Counted from the stretch's first letter, positions 38,024 to 48,804 are shown. The stretch: 64,000 nt of DNA from Pseudodesulfovibrio sp. (GCA_016342345.1 JAEINO010000001.1:1-64000); one strand, 5' to 3'. Notes: generated by a model from the sequence alone, not told the origin. Translations and numbers: made by a program.

Positions 38024-40252
38024 TTATTTGGTTTTGTGTGTGAAGACACCATCCCAGTCACCTTCTGGGGGTTCTTCTTGCAGATGTTCACACCGATCGA
38101 TGTACATGTCGTACAAGACAGGCTCTCCATGTTTATCACGAAGCTGCTGAAAGGCTTTCCTGGCTTGTTCAAAATCCATATTCAGATAGAGATCGTGAGC
38201 TTTATCGTAAAGCTGAAGTTCTTCATCCCGCAGTTTTGCCTGTTCAATTGTATAGGCCGTGAAAATGGTTACCGGTTCCACTTTACCTTTGACACGAACA
38301 CTATCCAGAATACGGAAAACATAGCGGTCTCCACAGGCGTCAACAATACTTTGGCTGACAACTATTTTTTGACCATAATATTTTGTAAGTCCTTCGAGTC
38401 GAGAGGCAAGGTTCACGTTGTCACCAATAAGGGTGTAATCAAAAAGATCTGCTGAGCCCATGTTGCCGACTCGCACGCGGCCAGAGTGAACTCCAATACC
38501 GACAGCAATGGTAAATCCATATTTTTCGATAAAAAGTTCATTGAGCTCATCGAGTTTGTCGAGTTGCGCCAAGGCTCCTTCCAAAGCCTTGAATTGGTGG
38601 TCTTCGATATCAAGCGGCGCGTTCCAGAAAGCCATGACAGCGTCACCGATGAACTTGTCCAATGTACCTTCATGTTCGGTTATTATTCTGGTCATTGGAG
38701 TCAGATAATCATGCAACAAATTGGTTACTTGGGTCGGTGTCAGTTTTTCTGAAAGAGATGTGAAGCTGCGGATATCAGAGAATTCGATAGTTATTTCCTT
38801 TTCCTGTCCTTCAAGGGAAAGGGAATCCGGGTCGTCCATGATCTGAGAAATGACAGAAGGAGCGAGATAATGGGCAAAGGCACCGTGGATGAATTTTTTA
38901 GCATGTTCTTCGCGCCAGAATTTGATGACTGTCAGCAGGGTGAACGTCAGGGCAAGGTTAAGGAATGAGTACATGGGCGATATATAAAATCGTTGCTCTA
39001 CATACATATGTACTGATCCGTACCACATGGCAAACCCAAGACCTAGCAATGGAACAATCAGCCATGCAGCACGTGCCCACATAAGGAGCAGTGTGGTGAT
39101 AATGCCAGCACTTATCATCATGGCAAACTCAAGCCCTTTTGCCCAATCAGGGATGTTCAGGAACTGTTTTGATATAATATTATCAATGACTGTGGCGTGT
39201 GCTTCAACTCCGGGATACCCCGGATCAAGAGGTGTCGAACGGATATCCTTGAGTCCTGCTGCCGATGTCCCGATAAAGGCTATTTTGCCTTGAAGTGCTC
39301 CTGCGGGGAGTTTCTTGTTCAGTATGTCAACCGCACTTATGTATTCGAATGTCTTCATTTTCCCACGATAATTAAGGAGCATTCGTCCTTTTTCATCGGT
39401 GGGGATGACTGTTTTTCCAAAACGTATGGATTCAACACCAATAGTCGACATTTTCAAGACCATTGATTTAATGCCGGTTGCCTGCATGAGGGCGGCCATC
39501 GCAAGACTCGGATATAGTTGTTCGTTCCAACTGAAAAGCAAGGGGACTCGCCGGTAGACGCTGTCCGGGTCTGGAGCAATTGTTATAAAACCAGTTTGTC
39601 GCGCGGCCTTGGCGAGGATTGGCAATGGGCAGATGGCTCCTTCCGCTTTGAACAGGACGTCATGAGGAGAAGGTGCCCCCGGAGGAGCAAGGATTGCCAC
39701 CTTGGCTGGTTTGATAAAACAATTCTCGGTTGTTTTGATACTGCCATCTTCGTTTACCGGGGCCTTGATCAGAAAGTCAAAACCAAGGACAAAAGGGCCG
39801 GTCTTGATGTTGTTAGCGAGGAGTAGGTCGTTGTCGGCAAGGGCTAGAGGGAGTCCCTGGATTTTTATATCCAGTTTCATTTCCTTTTTTAGTTGTTTTT
39901 GAAGAACAACCGGGGAGGTTCTGTCCGGTTCGGCGAAAATTATATCAGTAGCCACAGAAGCTGCACCATAGGCCTGAAGGTGTTTGAGCAGTATGGCAAT
40001 TCGGTATCTCGGCCAAGGGAATTGGCCCAGTTCAGCAAGGCTTTTTTCATCAATATCAATGATTACAGGAATGCTGGTAGCATTTGATGTATGATATTGC
40101 TTTAGGTAAAGATCATAAATTTTATAATCGAGAAAACGCAAAAAAGGCGGATGGGTGATAAAGAGAGAAGCCATTACAATAGAAGCTGCTATTCCGACTC
40201 CAAGAAGAATCAGTTGATCTTTTTTGAAAGCTCTTTTTAGAAAGTGGAGCAT
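38024..40252 (-). CDS. CHASE2-domain class III adenylate/guanylate cyclase
   Basis: Extracytoplasmic CHASE2-like region (VIIDIDEKSLAELGQFPWPR, IAFIGTSAAGLKDIRSTPLDPGYPGVEAHATVIDNII), 3 TM, cyclase FSDIRSFTSLSEKLTPTQV, KFIGDAVMAFWNAP, GVHSGRVRVGNMGS. Confidence 0.92.
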   Translation of the reverse strand: MLHFLKRAFKKDQLILLGVGIAASIVMASLFITHPPFLRFLDYKIYDLYLKQYHTSNATSIPVIIDIDEKSLAELGQFPWPRYRIAILLKHLQAYGAASVATDIIFAEPDRTSPVVLQKQLKKEMKLDIKIQGLPLALADNDLLLANNIKTGPFVLGFDFLIKAPVNEDGSIKTTENCFIKPAKVAILAPPGAPSPHDVLFKAEGAICPLPILAKAARQTGFITIAPDPDSVYRRVPLLFSWNEQLYPSLAMAALMQATGIKSMVLKMSTIGVESIRFGKTVIPTDEKGRMLLNYRGKMKTFEYISAVDILNKKLPAGALQGKIAFIGTSAAGLKDIRSTPLDPGYPGVEAHATVIDNIISKQFLNIPDWAKGLEFAMMISAGIITTLLLMWARAAWLIVPLLGLGFAMWYGSVHMYVEQRFYISPMYSFLNLALTFTLLTVIKFWREEHAKKFIHGAFAHYLAPSVISQIMDDPDSLSLEGQEKEITIEFSDIRSFTSLSEKLTPTQVTNLLHDYLTPMTRIITEHEGTLDKFIGDAVMAFWNAPLDIEDHQFKALEGALAQLDKLDELNELFIEKYGFTIAVGIGVHSGRVRVGNMGSADLFDYTLIGDNVNLASRLEGLTKYYGQKIVVSQSIVDACGDRYVFRILDSVRVKGKVEPVTIFTAYTIEQAKLRDEELQLYDKAHDLYLNMDFEQARKAFQQLRDKHGEPVLYDMYIDRCEHLQEEPPEGDWDGVFTHKTK

Positions 40253-40461
40253 GTATCAAATCCTGTTGGTTTGTTTTATGCATACATGTTGGTGATAATG
40301 AGCCAGTATCTCTAGCAAAAATGTCATTAGTAATTGCTTTTTTTTTAGAGTTTTTATATCATGTTTAGTAATTGAAAAGAAATTAATTCTAATTAGTTGA
40401 TATTGATATTAAATTTGATGTATTTGGCCTTCATGTACATATATACACGTGGGAGAGCATT

Positions 40462-41784
40462 TTGAAAAGGTCGTCTATCAAATTCGTTTTGTTAACCATG
40501 GTCATCTTGATGGCTATCGGATTCGGATCATTGGCTAGCGCCCAGGAATCCAGGAATCTGAATCTCGATAGTTTGCTTGAGGATTTGGTCCAAACACATG
40601 ACCGAATCAAGTCTTCCGAGGCTCAATTGGAGTCTATTAAGCATCAGTACGAAAGTGCCAAGGGTGGATGGTATCCCCAAGTCGATGCGACAGTTGAGGG
40701 CGGGCGAGAACAAATGACCAAGCCCAGACGAACCTCTACTAATATGAATCGAAATGAGCAGACACTGACAGCAAAGCAGCTGATTTATGATTTTGGTGGT
40801 GTCTCCGGAACCGTTGATTCGGCTGCCGGAACTGTTGATAAATATGGTGCGCTTTTATCTCAGTCCAAGCAGGAAGTCATCGCGCTTGGAATCACAGCAT
40901 ATTTACAAGTTATTCGTTCTCGTGAGCTTCTCAAGTACGCCCGCAGGTCAGAAGAGAGCATGAAAGAACTTTCCGGTATGCAGGAAATCCTTGTTGAACG
41001 TGGAGCCGGGTATTCATACGAAGAGCTTCAGGTCAAGGGACAACTTGCAGGAGCCCAATCTTATCGTGTTACTCAGGAGCGCCAACTGCATAGCTCTATC
41101 AACAACTTCAAATCTGTTTTCGGTTTTGCTCCCACCATTGAAGAAGTTGGACAAATGGCAACAGTATCGGTTCCTCGAAAACATTTGCCTAGTTCTGTTG
41201 AAGAAGCTGTAGTTATAGCTTTTGAAAGCAACCCCATGTTGCTTGAAACGAAATATGCCATCGAAAGTCTTCAGGGAGATTTGAAAAACCAGGAATCCAA
41301 TTATCTTCCGAGATTTGATGCTGTCCTTGAAGGAGAGCGCAAGGAGAATGATCAGGCCAACCCCGGTGTCAGAACTGAAAATCGTGCCACAATTCAAATG
41401 ACATACAACCTCTTTTCCGGTTTTCAGGATTCTGAGAATATTCAATCTGTCAAATCCGAAATGACCAGTTCCCGTCGGGTACTCCTGGACCGTCGCCGGA
41501 CTGTTGAGGAAAATGTTCGTAATTCCTGGTTGGAATTGACGACATTGCGTCTGAACTCTGATCTTTACGAAAATCAGGCCAATATTACATGGGAGTTCCT
41601 TGGGCTTGTCAAAAAGAAAAAGGCCACTGGCGAAGAAGTGCGCCTTCTTGATATTCTGGTTGGCGAAAGAGACTACATTTCTGCCATCAGCGCAAAAGTT
41701 GCAACTGATATAGACATTATTATTTCAGGTTACACTTTGCTTTATGAAATGGGTCTCATAACCAAAGATATCACCGAAATTTAA
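40462..41784 (+). CDS. TolC-family outer membrane efflux protein (TTG start)
   Basis: Signal peptide; coiled-coil OEP repeats (LTAKQLIYDFGGVSGTVDSA, IQMTYNLFSGFQDSENIQSVKSEM, GEEVRLLDILVGERDYISA). Confidence 0.88.
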   Translation: MKRSSIKFVLLTMVILMAIGFGSLASAQESRNLNLDSLLEDLVQTHDRIKSSEAQLESIKHQYESAKGGWYPQVDATVEGGREQMTKPRRTSTNMNRNEQTLTAKQLIYDFGGVSGTVDSAAGTVDKYGALLSQSKQEVIALGITAYLQVIRSRELLKYARRSEESMKELSGMQEILVERGAGYSYEELQVKGQLAGAQSYRVTQERQLHSSINNFKSVFGFAPTIEEVGQMATVSVPRKHLPSSVEEAVVIAFESNPMLLETKYAIESLQGDLKNQESNYLPRFDAVLEGERKENDQANPGVRTENRATIQMTYNLFSGFQDSENIQSVKSEMTSSRRVLLDRRRTVEENVRNSWLELTTLRLNSDLYENQANITWEFLGLVKKKKATGEEVRLLDILVGERDYISAISAKVATDIDIIISGYTLLYEMGLITKDITEI

Positions 41785-41842
41785 TCAAAACACGGCATTT
41801 TCGATAATTAATCCTGATAATAGTAATTTGTAAGGGGCTGGT

Positions 41843-43534
41843 ATGAACGAGCTTATAAGACGGCTGTTCCAATCCAGGCCACTTGCTGTAGAAATTATTG
41901 TAGCATCCTTTTTTGTTAATATCCTGTTTTTAGCATCACCTATTTTTGTTATTCAGATTTTGAGTCGATACATCGCCTATGGATTTGATGGTACTTTGTA
42001 CACGCTGACTGTTGGCATGCTGATAGCTTTGGCTTTGGGCGTTGCATTCAGTGTTGTTCGTACTCGCATGTGCTCAGCCATCAGCACAGAGCCAGATCAT
42101 AAACTCCAGTCAATCGTGCTAGAATCCTTATCGCAAGTTAAGGCGGCTGCTCTTGAGCGAATCCCCCAAGCCAAGGTTCAGGAAGTCATGGCAGGCCCGA
42201 TGGTTGTTCAGTCTGCCTATGAAGCTTCCAAAATTGCTTCCGTTCTGGATATGCCATTCTTCATTCTGTTTATTCTGGCCATTTTCATGCTCAGTCCGAC
42301 CCTGGCAATCATTACGCTCCTTGCTGTGGGAACTACAGTCGTAGTTGGTAAGATGAATATGAATAGTGCTCGCCAGTCTGATAATGTTTTTCGAGAGGAA
42401 ATGGTCAGACATCGGGGTGGGGTCAATTCGGCCATACACGGCGCTGAGACCGTTCGTGCTTTCCACGGGGGGGGATTTCTGCACAGGATGTGGGATGAAC
42501 AAATCTCAAGAGTCATGGACCTCAAAGAGAAAATCGTTCAGCAGAAAAGTTGGTCGCTTGCCGTGATGCAAGGTTTGAATTCTCTTTTGAAAGTGGCCGT
42601 ATATGCGGTGGGCGCCAAGCAGGTGGTTATGGGGGATTTGACAGTTGGAGCCTTGATTGGTGCCAGTATCCTGTCGGCTAAGTCTTTACAGATATCAAGC
42701 AGCTTCATGCAGACTGTCCTGCTTATGGGAAAGGCTGAAGATGCCATGCGCATGATCAATGAATTTGTTGGGTTGCCTCGAGAAGCTTCCAGTGGAACCG
42801 CTATGAAACGGTTTTCTGGTCGTTTGAAGTTCATGGATGTTGCCATTGCTTTTCCTGGAGCTACAGGTCCTCTCTTCGAGTCACTTACTTATGTAGTAGA
42901 ACCGGGAAGTGTCATTGGAATAGTTGGTTCAAATGGAGCTGGTAAAACCACTTTGTGCAAATTGGTTGTTGGGTTGTTTGAGCCAGGCAGAGGGCAAATC
43001 CTTGCTGATAGTGTTGACTTACGGCAACTTGCACCAGAATGGTGGCGCAAGCAAATCATGTATCTGCCACAGGAACCGACTTTTCTGAATGGAACGTATC
43101 GTGACAATATAACGTTGCTGAATCCTGACATTGATGATGTGCGGCTTAATGAAATAGTTCGTGTAGCTGATTTGAGACGTTTTATGGACAGTAGTGCAAC
43201 TGGTATGGATACCCCCATTAAGGATGGGGGTAGAAGTCTGTCACTTGGCATTCGCAAACGTCTGGCCCTTGCCAGAGCCATGGTGGGTCAAGGACAAATT
43301 GCTGTATTTGATGAGCCTACAGAAGGACTCGATGTGGAAGGCTGTGAGGCTATTTTTCAGATTATGAATATGCTGGCCAAGCAGAATATTACATTGATAA
43401 TTGTTTCCAAAGATCCAAACATTGTCAAGGGATTCAGTGCAATCATTGATCTCAATGTCAAACCGGTTCCCAATATTGGTATTGTAAAGAAGAAAATTCA
43501 AGATTCTGCCCCTGATGCGGTCTTGAAGTCATAG
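41843..43534 (+). CDS. Type I secretion-type ABC transporter (permease-ATPase fusion, no C39-like domain)
   Basis: N-terminal TM domain; GIVGSNGAGKTTLCKLVVGLFEPGRG; GQIAVFDEPTEGLD; signature region GGRSLSLGIRKRLALARAM. Confidence 0.87.
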   Translation: MNELIRRLFQSRPLAVEIIVASFFVNILFLASPIFVIQILSRYIAYGFDGTLYTLTVGMLIALALGVAFSVVRTRMCSAISTEPDHKLQSIVLESLSQVKAAALERIPQAKVQEVMAGPMVVQSAYEASKIASVLDMPFFILFILAIFMLSPTLAIITLLAVGTTVVVGKMNMNSARQSDNVFREEMVRHRGGVNSAIHGAETVRAFHGGGFLHRMWDEQISRVMDLKEKIVQQKSWSLAVMQGLNSLLKVAVYAVGAKQVVMGDLTVGALIGASILSAKSLQISSSFMQTVLLMGKAEDAMRMINEFVGLPREASSGTAMKRFSGRLKFMDVAIAFPGATGPLFESLTYVVEPGSVIGIVGSNGAGKTTLCKLVVGLFEPGRGQILADSVDLRQLAPEWWRKQIMYLPQEPTFLNGTYRDNITLLNPDIDDVRLNEIVRVADLRRFMDSSATGMDTPIKDGGRSLSLGIRKRLALARAMVGQGQIAVFDEPTEGLDVEGCEAIFQIMNMLAKQNITLIIVSKDPNIVKGFSAIIDLNVKPVPNIGIVKKKIQDSAPDAVLKS

Positions 43535-43542
43535 GTGTAAAA

Positions 43543-44907
43543 ATGGAAAAGCAGGGCAGTAAATATGGTATAGACAAGACGACCAAAGTCTTTTTTTACC
43601 TCTGTACAACTTTTTGCATCAGTTTTTTTTTATGGGCATCAGTCAGTCCACTAGATATTGTCAGCGATGCGATCGGTGAAGTAATACCGAGCAGTAGGGT
43701 TAAGAGAATTCAGCATCTTGAAGGCGGAATTGTCCGTGAAATAAAGGTGCGTGAAGGAGATTCTGTCAAGATTGACCAGCCTCTTGTCGAGTTGGAAACA
43801 ACGGCTAGTCAATCATCCGTGGAAGAATTGAATGTTCGTGTCGCTTCCCTCAAGACAGAAATTGAACGGCTTGAAGCAGAGGCTCGCTGGTTTGATGACC
43901 CTAAAGCTGCAACAGACACCAATGGAACGGGAAAGGCTTTGCCAGTTGCATTGTATTTGGACCCTTATTCGGTCGAATTGATCTTTCCACAGGATGTTAT
44001 TGCTGATTCTCCTGATTTAGTGACTCAGGCTCTGGGATTGTATGAGACGCGTCGGGACAGACTTGTCAATGATCTTAATACACAACTGGAAAAAATTAAG
44101 CAGCGAGAACAGGATGTCGCAGAAATATCTGCACGGATCAGAAATCAGCGAAAGAATTTGGTGTATGTCCAAGAGCAAATTTCCATCAGCGAAGAACTTC
44201 TCAAAGACAAATTGACTTCTCGCTATAAGCATCTTGGATTTTTGAAAGAAGAGTCTACGCTTGTAAGCAAGATCGAGGAAGACCGGGCTGCGCTTGCGCG
44301 TTCACAATCAGCCATGGCTGGCGCCAAGGAACATTTGGATCAAATTTATAATTCATTTAATGAGGAAGTGCAGGAACTATTAAGAAAATCTCGAAGAGAG
44401 CTTCTTGAGTTTTCACAACGGCTTCGAAAAACATCGGACAGTCTTGACAGAACGGTTATAAGATCCCCAGCCAATGGTATAATCAAATCCATTTATATCA
44501 TGGGAGAAGGTGAAGTCGTTCAACCGGGCATGACTGTTCTTGATATAGTTCCAGCAGGTGACAAACTCGTTATTGAAGCTCATCTGGCTTTGGGTGATAT
44601 AGGATATGTACAAGCAGGACAGCCTGCGACGGTCAAGCTCGCAACCGGTGATGCAAGAATGTTTGGTAATATTGACGGAATCGTAAAACACATCAGTCCT
44701 GACGCCATTACAAAGCCGGAAGAGGGGACCTTCTACAAGGTTTTGGTGGAAACAGAAAATGATCGATTTGAGAAAGATGGTCGACGTTATCAACTGTATC
44801 CGGGCATGCGTGTATTAGTCGGGATAAAAACAGGCGAGCGTACTGTTATCGAATATTTGCTTTATCCATATTTTGACAAATTATATCAAGGTCTTCACGA
44901 ACGATAG
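43543..44907 (+). CDS. HlyD-family type I secretion periplasmic adaptor
   Basis: Single N-terminal TM; VKRIQHLEGGIVREIKVREGDSVKIDQPLVELE; coiled coil; TVIRSPANGIIKSIYIMGEGEVVQPGMTVLDIVP. Confidence 0.92.
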   Translation: MEKQGSKYGIDKTTKVFFYLCTTFCISFFLWASVSPLDIVSDAIGEVIPSSRVKRIQHLEGGIVREIKVREGDSVKIDQPLVELETTASQSSVEELNVRVASLKTEIERLEAEARWFDDPKAATDTNGTGKALPVALYLDPYSVELIFPQDVIADSPDLVTQALGLYETRRDRLVNDLNTQLEKIKQREQDVAEISARIRNQRKNLVYVQEQISISEELLKDKLTSRYKHLGFLKEESTLVSKIEEDRAALARSQSAMAGAKEHLDQIYNSFNEEVQELLRKSRRELLEFSQRLRKTSDSLDRTVIRSPANGIIKSIYIMGEGEVVQPGMTVLDIVPAGDKLVIEAHLALGDIGYVQAGQPATVKLATGDARMFGNIDGIVKHISPDAITKPEEGTFYKVLVETENDRFEKDGRRYQLYPGMRVLVGIKTGERTVIEYLLYPYFDKLYQGLHER

Positions 44908-44927
44908 ATGCCTGCATTTCGGTTCAT

Positions 44928-45653
44928 TTAAAAAATGTTTCTATACAGCAACATGCATCCCAAAAAAAATACGATAATCAAGGCAAGCCTTTTGTATCCC
45001 CGGTCTGAAATACGGGTATACGCGAGTGTTCCTAAGAAAATTCCTATGGCCAACGTTGGCAAAGAAATAAGAAATAGGTGCCTGACTTGCTGCGTAATAA
45101 GGCCGGTATAGGCATGCGTTATTGAGATAATCATACCGGAAATGCTAAAATAGAATGCGAGGGTCGCTTTTGTCTGGTCTTTGGACCATGGCTGCAGGGT
45201 TGAATAGACTATTACGGGTGGCCCACCTGCACCGATACTGCCACCAAGAATTCCAGAGGACAAACCAGCCAAAATAGTAGAAGAAAGTCCAAGTAGTCTT
45301 GGTGCTGGTTTTGTCAATAGTTGGTATGTAGTAAAGACAATCATCAATACACCCAAGCCAATAGCCAATGTTTCAGCAGGAATTTGTTTAAGAGTATACA
45401 CTCCCAAAGGAATTCCAGGCACGGTTGCAGCTATGAGTATATAAATATCTTTCAGTTTGATGGCTTTTCTAAACTGAAAGGTCTGTATCAGGCTGATACA
45501 CAATGCCAGCATGACCACAAGAGGGATAATGGTCTTGATGTCGAAGAACAAACCTAACAACGGTAATGTAATGAGGCCAAAACCAAATCCCGTCAATCCC
45601 TGAAGAAAACCAGCGATAGTAACGATTATGGCAAGAGATGTTGTTTCAAGCAT
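44928..45653 (-). CDS. TauE/SafE-family sulfite/anion exporter-like membrane protein
   Basis: AGFLQGLTGFGFGLITLPLLGLFFDIKTIIPLVVMLAL; LSSGILGGSIGAGGPPVIVYSTLQPWSKDQTKATLAFYF. Confidence 0.88.
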   Translation of the reverse strand: MLETTSLAIIVTIAGFLQGLTGFGFGLITLPLLGLFFDIKTIIPLVVMLALCISLIQTFQFRKAIKLKDIYILIAATVPGIPLGVYTLKQIPAETLAIGLGVLMIVFTTYQLLTKPAPRLLGLSSTILAGLSSGILGGSIGAGGPPVIVYSTLQPWSKDQTKATLAFYFSISGMIISITHAYTGLITQQVRHLFLISLPTLAIGIFLGTLAYTRISDRGYKRLALIIVFFLGCMLLYRNIF

Positions 45654-45774
45654 TGGCGTGGCTTACTTTAAATCACTATTGTCGCCAACCTTTCTTTTTA
45701 GGGTTATAATGTAATTAAGAGAAAAAGGGTTGCCACCAAAAAGGCACAAAGTGTATAAGATGTTCAGAAATTGA

Positions 45775-45993
<219 letters not shown>

Positions 45994-46010
45994 TTTTTTT
46001 AAGCTTTTTG

Positions 46011-46050
46011 AAACAGAAACGATCGCATTCAAATGCGATCGTTTCTGTTT
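46011..46050. terminator. Long bidirectional hairpin between convergent ferredoxin and hemerythrin genes
   Basis: AAACAGAAACGATCGCATT-CA-AATGCGATCGTTTCTGTTT, 19-bp perfect arms. Confidence 0.85.
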
Positions 46051-46055
46051 TTGTA

Positions 46056-46517
46056 TTACATCCGCTTGCTTTTTGTTTTTTTGATGAACTCTGCATACAC
46101 TGTATCCACTTGCAAAATGTGCGTTCCCCACCAGTTGGCGATGTATTCGCTCATGGTAATCAGAAAGAGCTTCATATCTTCTTCAATGTTTTCTTTATTA
46201 TTCATCCTGGTAAGTAACTGTTTGAAATCTTGTTCAAATGTCATCATTTTTTGGAGATAGATGTTGTGAATTTCTGTATGATTAAGATATTCGGGAAAAC
46301 CATACTTCAACATTAACTCTTCTTCTGTCTTGAAGTGAATAAAAGCATAGGCTCGCATGGCACCAAGCAGTCGAATGGTCGTTTTAAAACTAGTATCAGT
46401 GGTCAATTCCTGTTCTGCATGTTGAGCGATTATTCTACATAACTCGAAGAATTTCTTGTGTTGCTCGTCAATTGTATCCAAATTGAGAAGGTAATCAGGC
46501 TTCCAAAGATTTTGCAT
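46056..46517 (-). CDS. Bacteriohemerythrin
   Basis: TIDEQHKKFFELC; AFIHFKTEEELMLKYGFPEYLNHTEIHN; WWGTHILQVD: H/E/D di-iron ligand pattern. Confidence 0.92.
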   Translation of the reverse strand: MQNLWKPDYLLNLDTIDEQHKKFFELCRIIAQHAEQELTTDTSFKTTIRLLGAMRAYAFIHFKTEEELMLKYGFPEYLNHTEIHNIYLQKMMTFEQDFKQLLTRMNNKENIEEDMKLFLITMSEYIANWWGTHILQVDTVYAEFIKKTKSKRM

Positions 46518-46680
46518 GGCTCTTCCTTTTATGAGTTTGGATTAATTGCATAAAACAATGATTAATGAATTTTTGAATTCAAATATGTTGTTTTGCTCTT
46601 ACTGATATGAACGTAATAATACTGGCTCTTGATTGAAATACCTGAGTATACTACCAGGAAAGTAAAAAGGTCTGTACATT

Positions 46681-48804
46681 ATGACATATGTCCGTAAAAA
46701 CACACAATGGTATTCTTGGGGGATCAAGCTGGTGCTTCTTGGGGGAGCAGCTTTAGCTGTTTTCGGTTTTTTTGTTTTACGGGAAGCTGAAAGATTAGAT
46801 GTTCGTTCCGTATTCATGCGAGAAATGGACAATCGCTATGCATCGCTGGAAAGGGAACTTGATCTGCATAAGGAATTTCTACTCGGTCTCAAGGGCTTTT
46901 TTGATGCATCCGAATATGTTTCCCGCCATGAATTCAATGAATATGTCAATCCAGCACTACCTCGTATAGAAGGACTCCAGGCCGTTGAATGGATACCCTA
47001 TGTCTCAAAAAGAGAACGATTGGCATTTGAAAAAAAGGCTCAGGCTAGCGGTTTCCCGGATTTTATTTTTACCCAGAGAACAGAACAAAATCGGATGGTT
47101 CCAGTTGAAGAACGAGATGCTTATTATCCCGTTTACTATGTTGTTCCGTTAAAAGGGAATGAGACGGCGTTGGGTTTTGACCTTGGATCAAGTCCAACCA
47201 GATTACAAACTCTCAAGCAGGCTAGAGATTTGGCAACTTCAGTTGTGTCTCCACGAATTCTTTTGATTCAAAAAGGTAACCAGGCTGGCGTGTTGCAGCT
47301 TGTAGCTGTTTATGAAGGAGAGCCAACAACAGTTGATGAACGAAGAAAGGCTTTGAAGGGATTTGTCCTAGGTGTGCATCGTATTGGTGATATTGTTGAC
47401 TATTCCTTAATGAAAATAAATATAGAGGACATTGGAATTGATTTTTGTCTTGTTGATCGAACAGCTCCTGAAGGCGAAGGGGTTCTTTACGAAAGCAAAT
47501 CATGGGCAGGAATTCCACAATCAAAGGATTTTTATTTTGAAAAGGAATTGAAATTTGGTGGTCGAAAATGGATGTATATAGCAACCCCAACTCAAGAGTT
47601 CCTTCGTTATCATAAATCGTTCAAATCTTATGGAGTTCTTGCTAGCGGACTTATTATTACCTTGCTCTTGACCTTGTATATTCGTCAAGGATCAAGTGAT
47701 TTGCGAGATACGCAGGGGACAACCCAGGCAATTGTTGCTTCATCTCTTCACTGTATTCTCATGATTGATTCAGTAGGAAAAGTTTTGTTGTTCAATCCGG
47801 CAGCAGAAAAAGTTTTTGGCTATTCTAGTAAAGAGGTTGTGGGCAACAATGTGACGATGCTCATGCCTGATCCATACCGATCAAATCATCCTCAATTTCT
47901 GAAGAATTATCTTGGGACAGGATTAAAAAAAATCATCGGTATTGGGCGCGAAGTCAGGGCATTGAAAAAGGACAATACGGAATTCCCAATTTTCTTGTCG
48001 GTTAGTGAAATTGCTGGAGCACAGGGAGGGCGGCGTTTTGTTGGCATGATTGTCGATATTACCAAGCGCAAGCAGGATGAAGAGATGCTTATCAAGGCCA
48101 AAGATGAGGCTGAGAGTGCCAATCGTACCAAGTCCGAATTTCTTAATGTCATGAGTCACGAACTCAGGACGCCTCTTACTGTCATTCTCGGATATCTGCC
48201 CATTCTTATGAATAAAGATAAAATACCTGAAGCTCAAATGGTTGCGCAGATAGCTTCAGAAATGGATCATTCCGGTCATCACCTTCTCACTTTAATTAAT
48301 GATTTGCTTGATATTTCCAAGATTGAGGCTGGTGCACTCGATCTCGATTGTCAATCTTTGTCCATTTCAGACAGTGTGGAGGATGTTGCTGATATGTTCA
48401 GAAACAAGATTGAAGAAAAAGGTCTTGAAATTGAATGCCGAACGATTGATGCGTTGGTTTTTGCTGATCAGATTCGTATTCGTCAGGTCCTTATCAACCT
48501 CTTGGGAAATGCCGTTAAATTTACTGATAAGGGGAAAATTACGATTGAAGTCGAGTTGGGCGGTCGCACGGTTCTTGTTAGCGTTACGGATACCGGCGCA
48601 GGCATTGGGGAAGAGGACTTGATGCAGGTATTTGAAATGTTCAGACAGGCAGATAGCACAGCCAGCAGGTCAGCCGAAGGAACCGGTTTGGGGTTGGCCA
48701 TTACACGCCGTTTGGTAGAAATGCATGGTGGCGAAATATATGTTGATAGCATATTGGGTGAAGGCTCAACGTTTACCTTCTCTTTACCTGTTTACAATGG
48801 ATAA
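46681..48804 (+). CDS. CHASE-PAS sensor histidine kinase
   Basis: CHASE-like periplasmic domain (IEGLQAVEWIPYVSKRERLAFEKKAQASGFPDF); PAS FNPAAEKVFGYSSKEVVGNN; HisKA FLNVMSHELRTPLTVILGYLP; HATPase GTGLGLAITRRLVEMHGG. Confidence 0.94.
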   Translation: MTYVRKNTQWYSWGIKLVLLGGAALAVFGFFVLREAERLDVRSVFMREMDNRYASLERELDLHKEFLLGLKGFFDASEYVSRHEFNEYVNPALPRIEGLQAVEWIPYVSKRERLAFEKKAQASGFPDFIFTQRTEQNRMVPVEERDAYYPVYYVVPLKGNETALGFDLGSSPTRLQTLKQARDLATSVVSPRILLIQKGNQAGVLQLVAVYEGEPTTVDERRKALKGFVLGVHRIGDIVDYSLMKINIEDIGIDFCLVDRTAPEGEGVLYESKSWAGIPQSKDFYFEKELKFGGRKWMYIATPTQEFLRYHKSFKSYGVLASGLIITLLLTLYIRQGSSDLRDTQGTTQAIVASSLHCILMIDSVGKVLLFNPAAEKVFGYSSKEVVGNNVTMLMPDPYRSNHPQFLKNYLGTGLKKIIGIGREVRALKKDNTEFPIFLSVSEIAGAQGGRRFVGMIVDITKRKQDEEMLIKAKDEAESANRTKSEFLNVMSHELRTPLTVILGYLPILMNKDKIPEAQMVAQIASEMDHSGHHLLTLINDLLDISKIEAGALDLDCQSLSISDSVEDVADMFRNKIEEKGLEIECRTIDALVFADQIRIRQVLINLLGNAVKFTDKGKITIEVELGGRTVLVSVTDTGAGIGEEDLMQVFEMFRQADSTASRSAEGTGLGLAITRRLVEMHGGEIYVDSILGEGSTFTFSLPVYNG

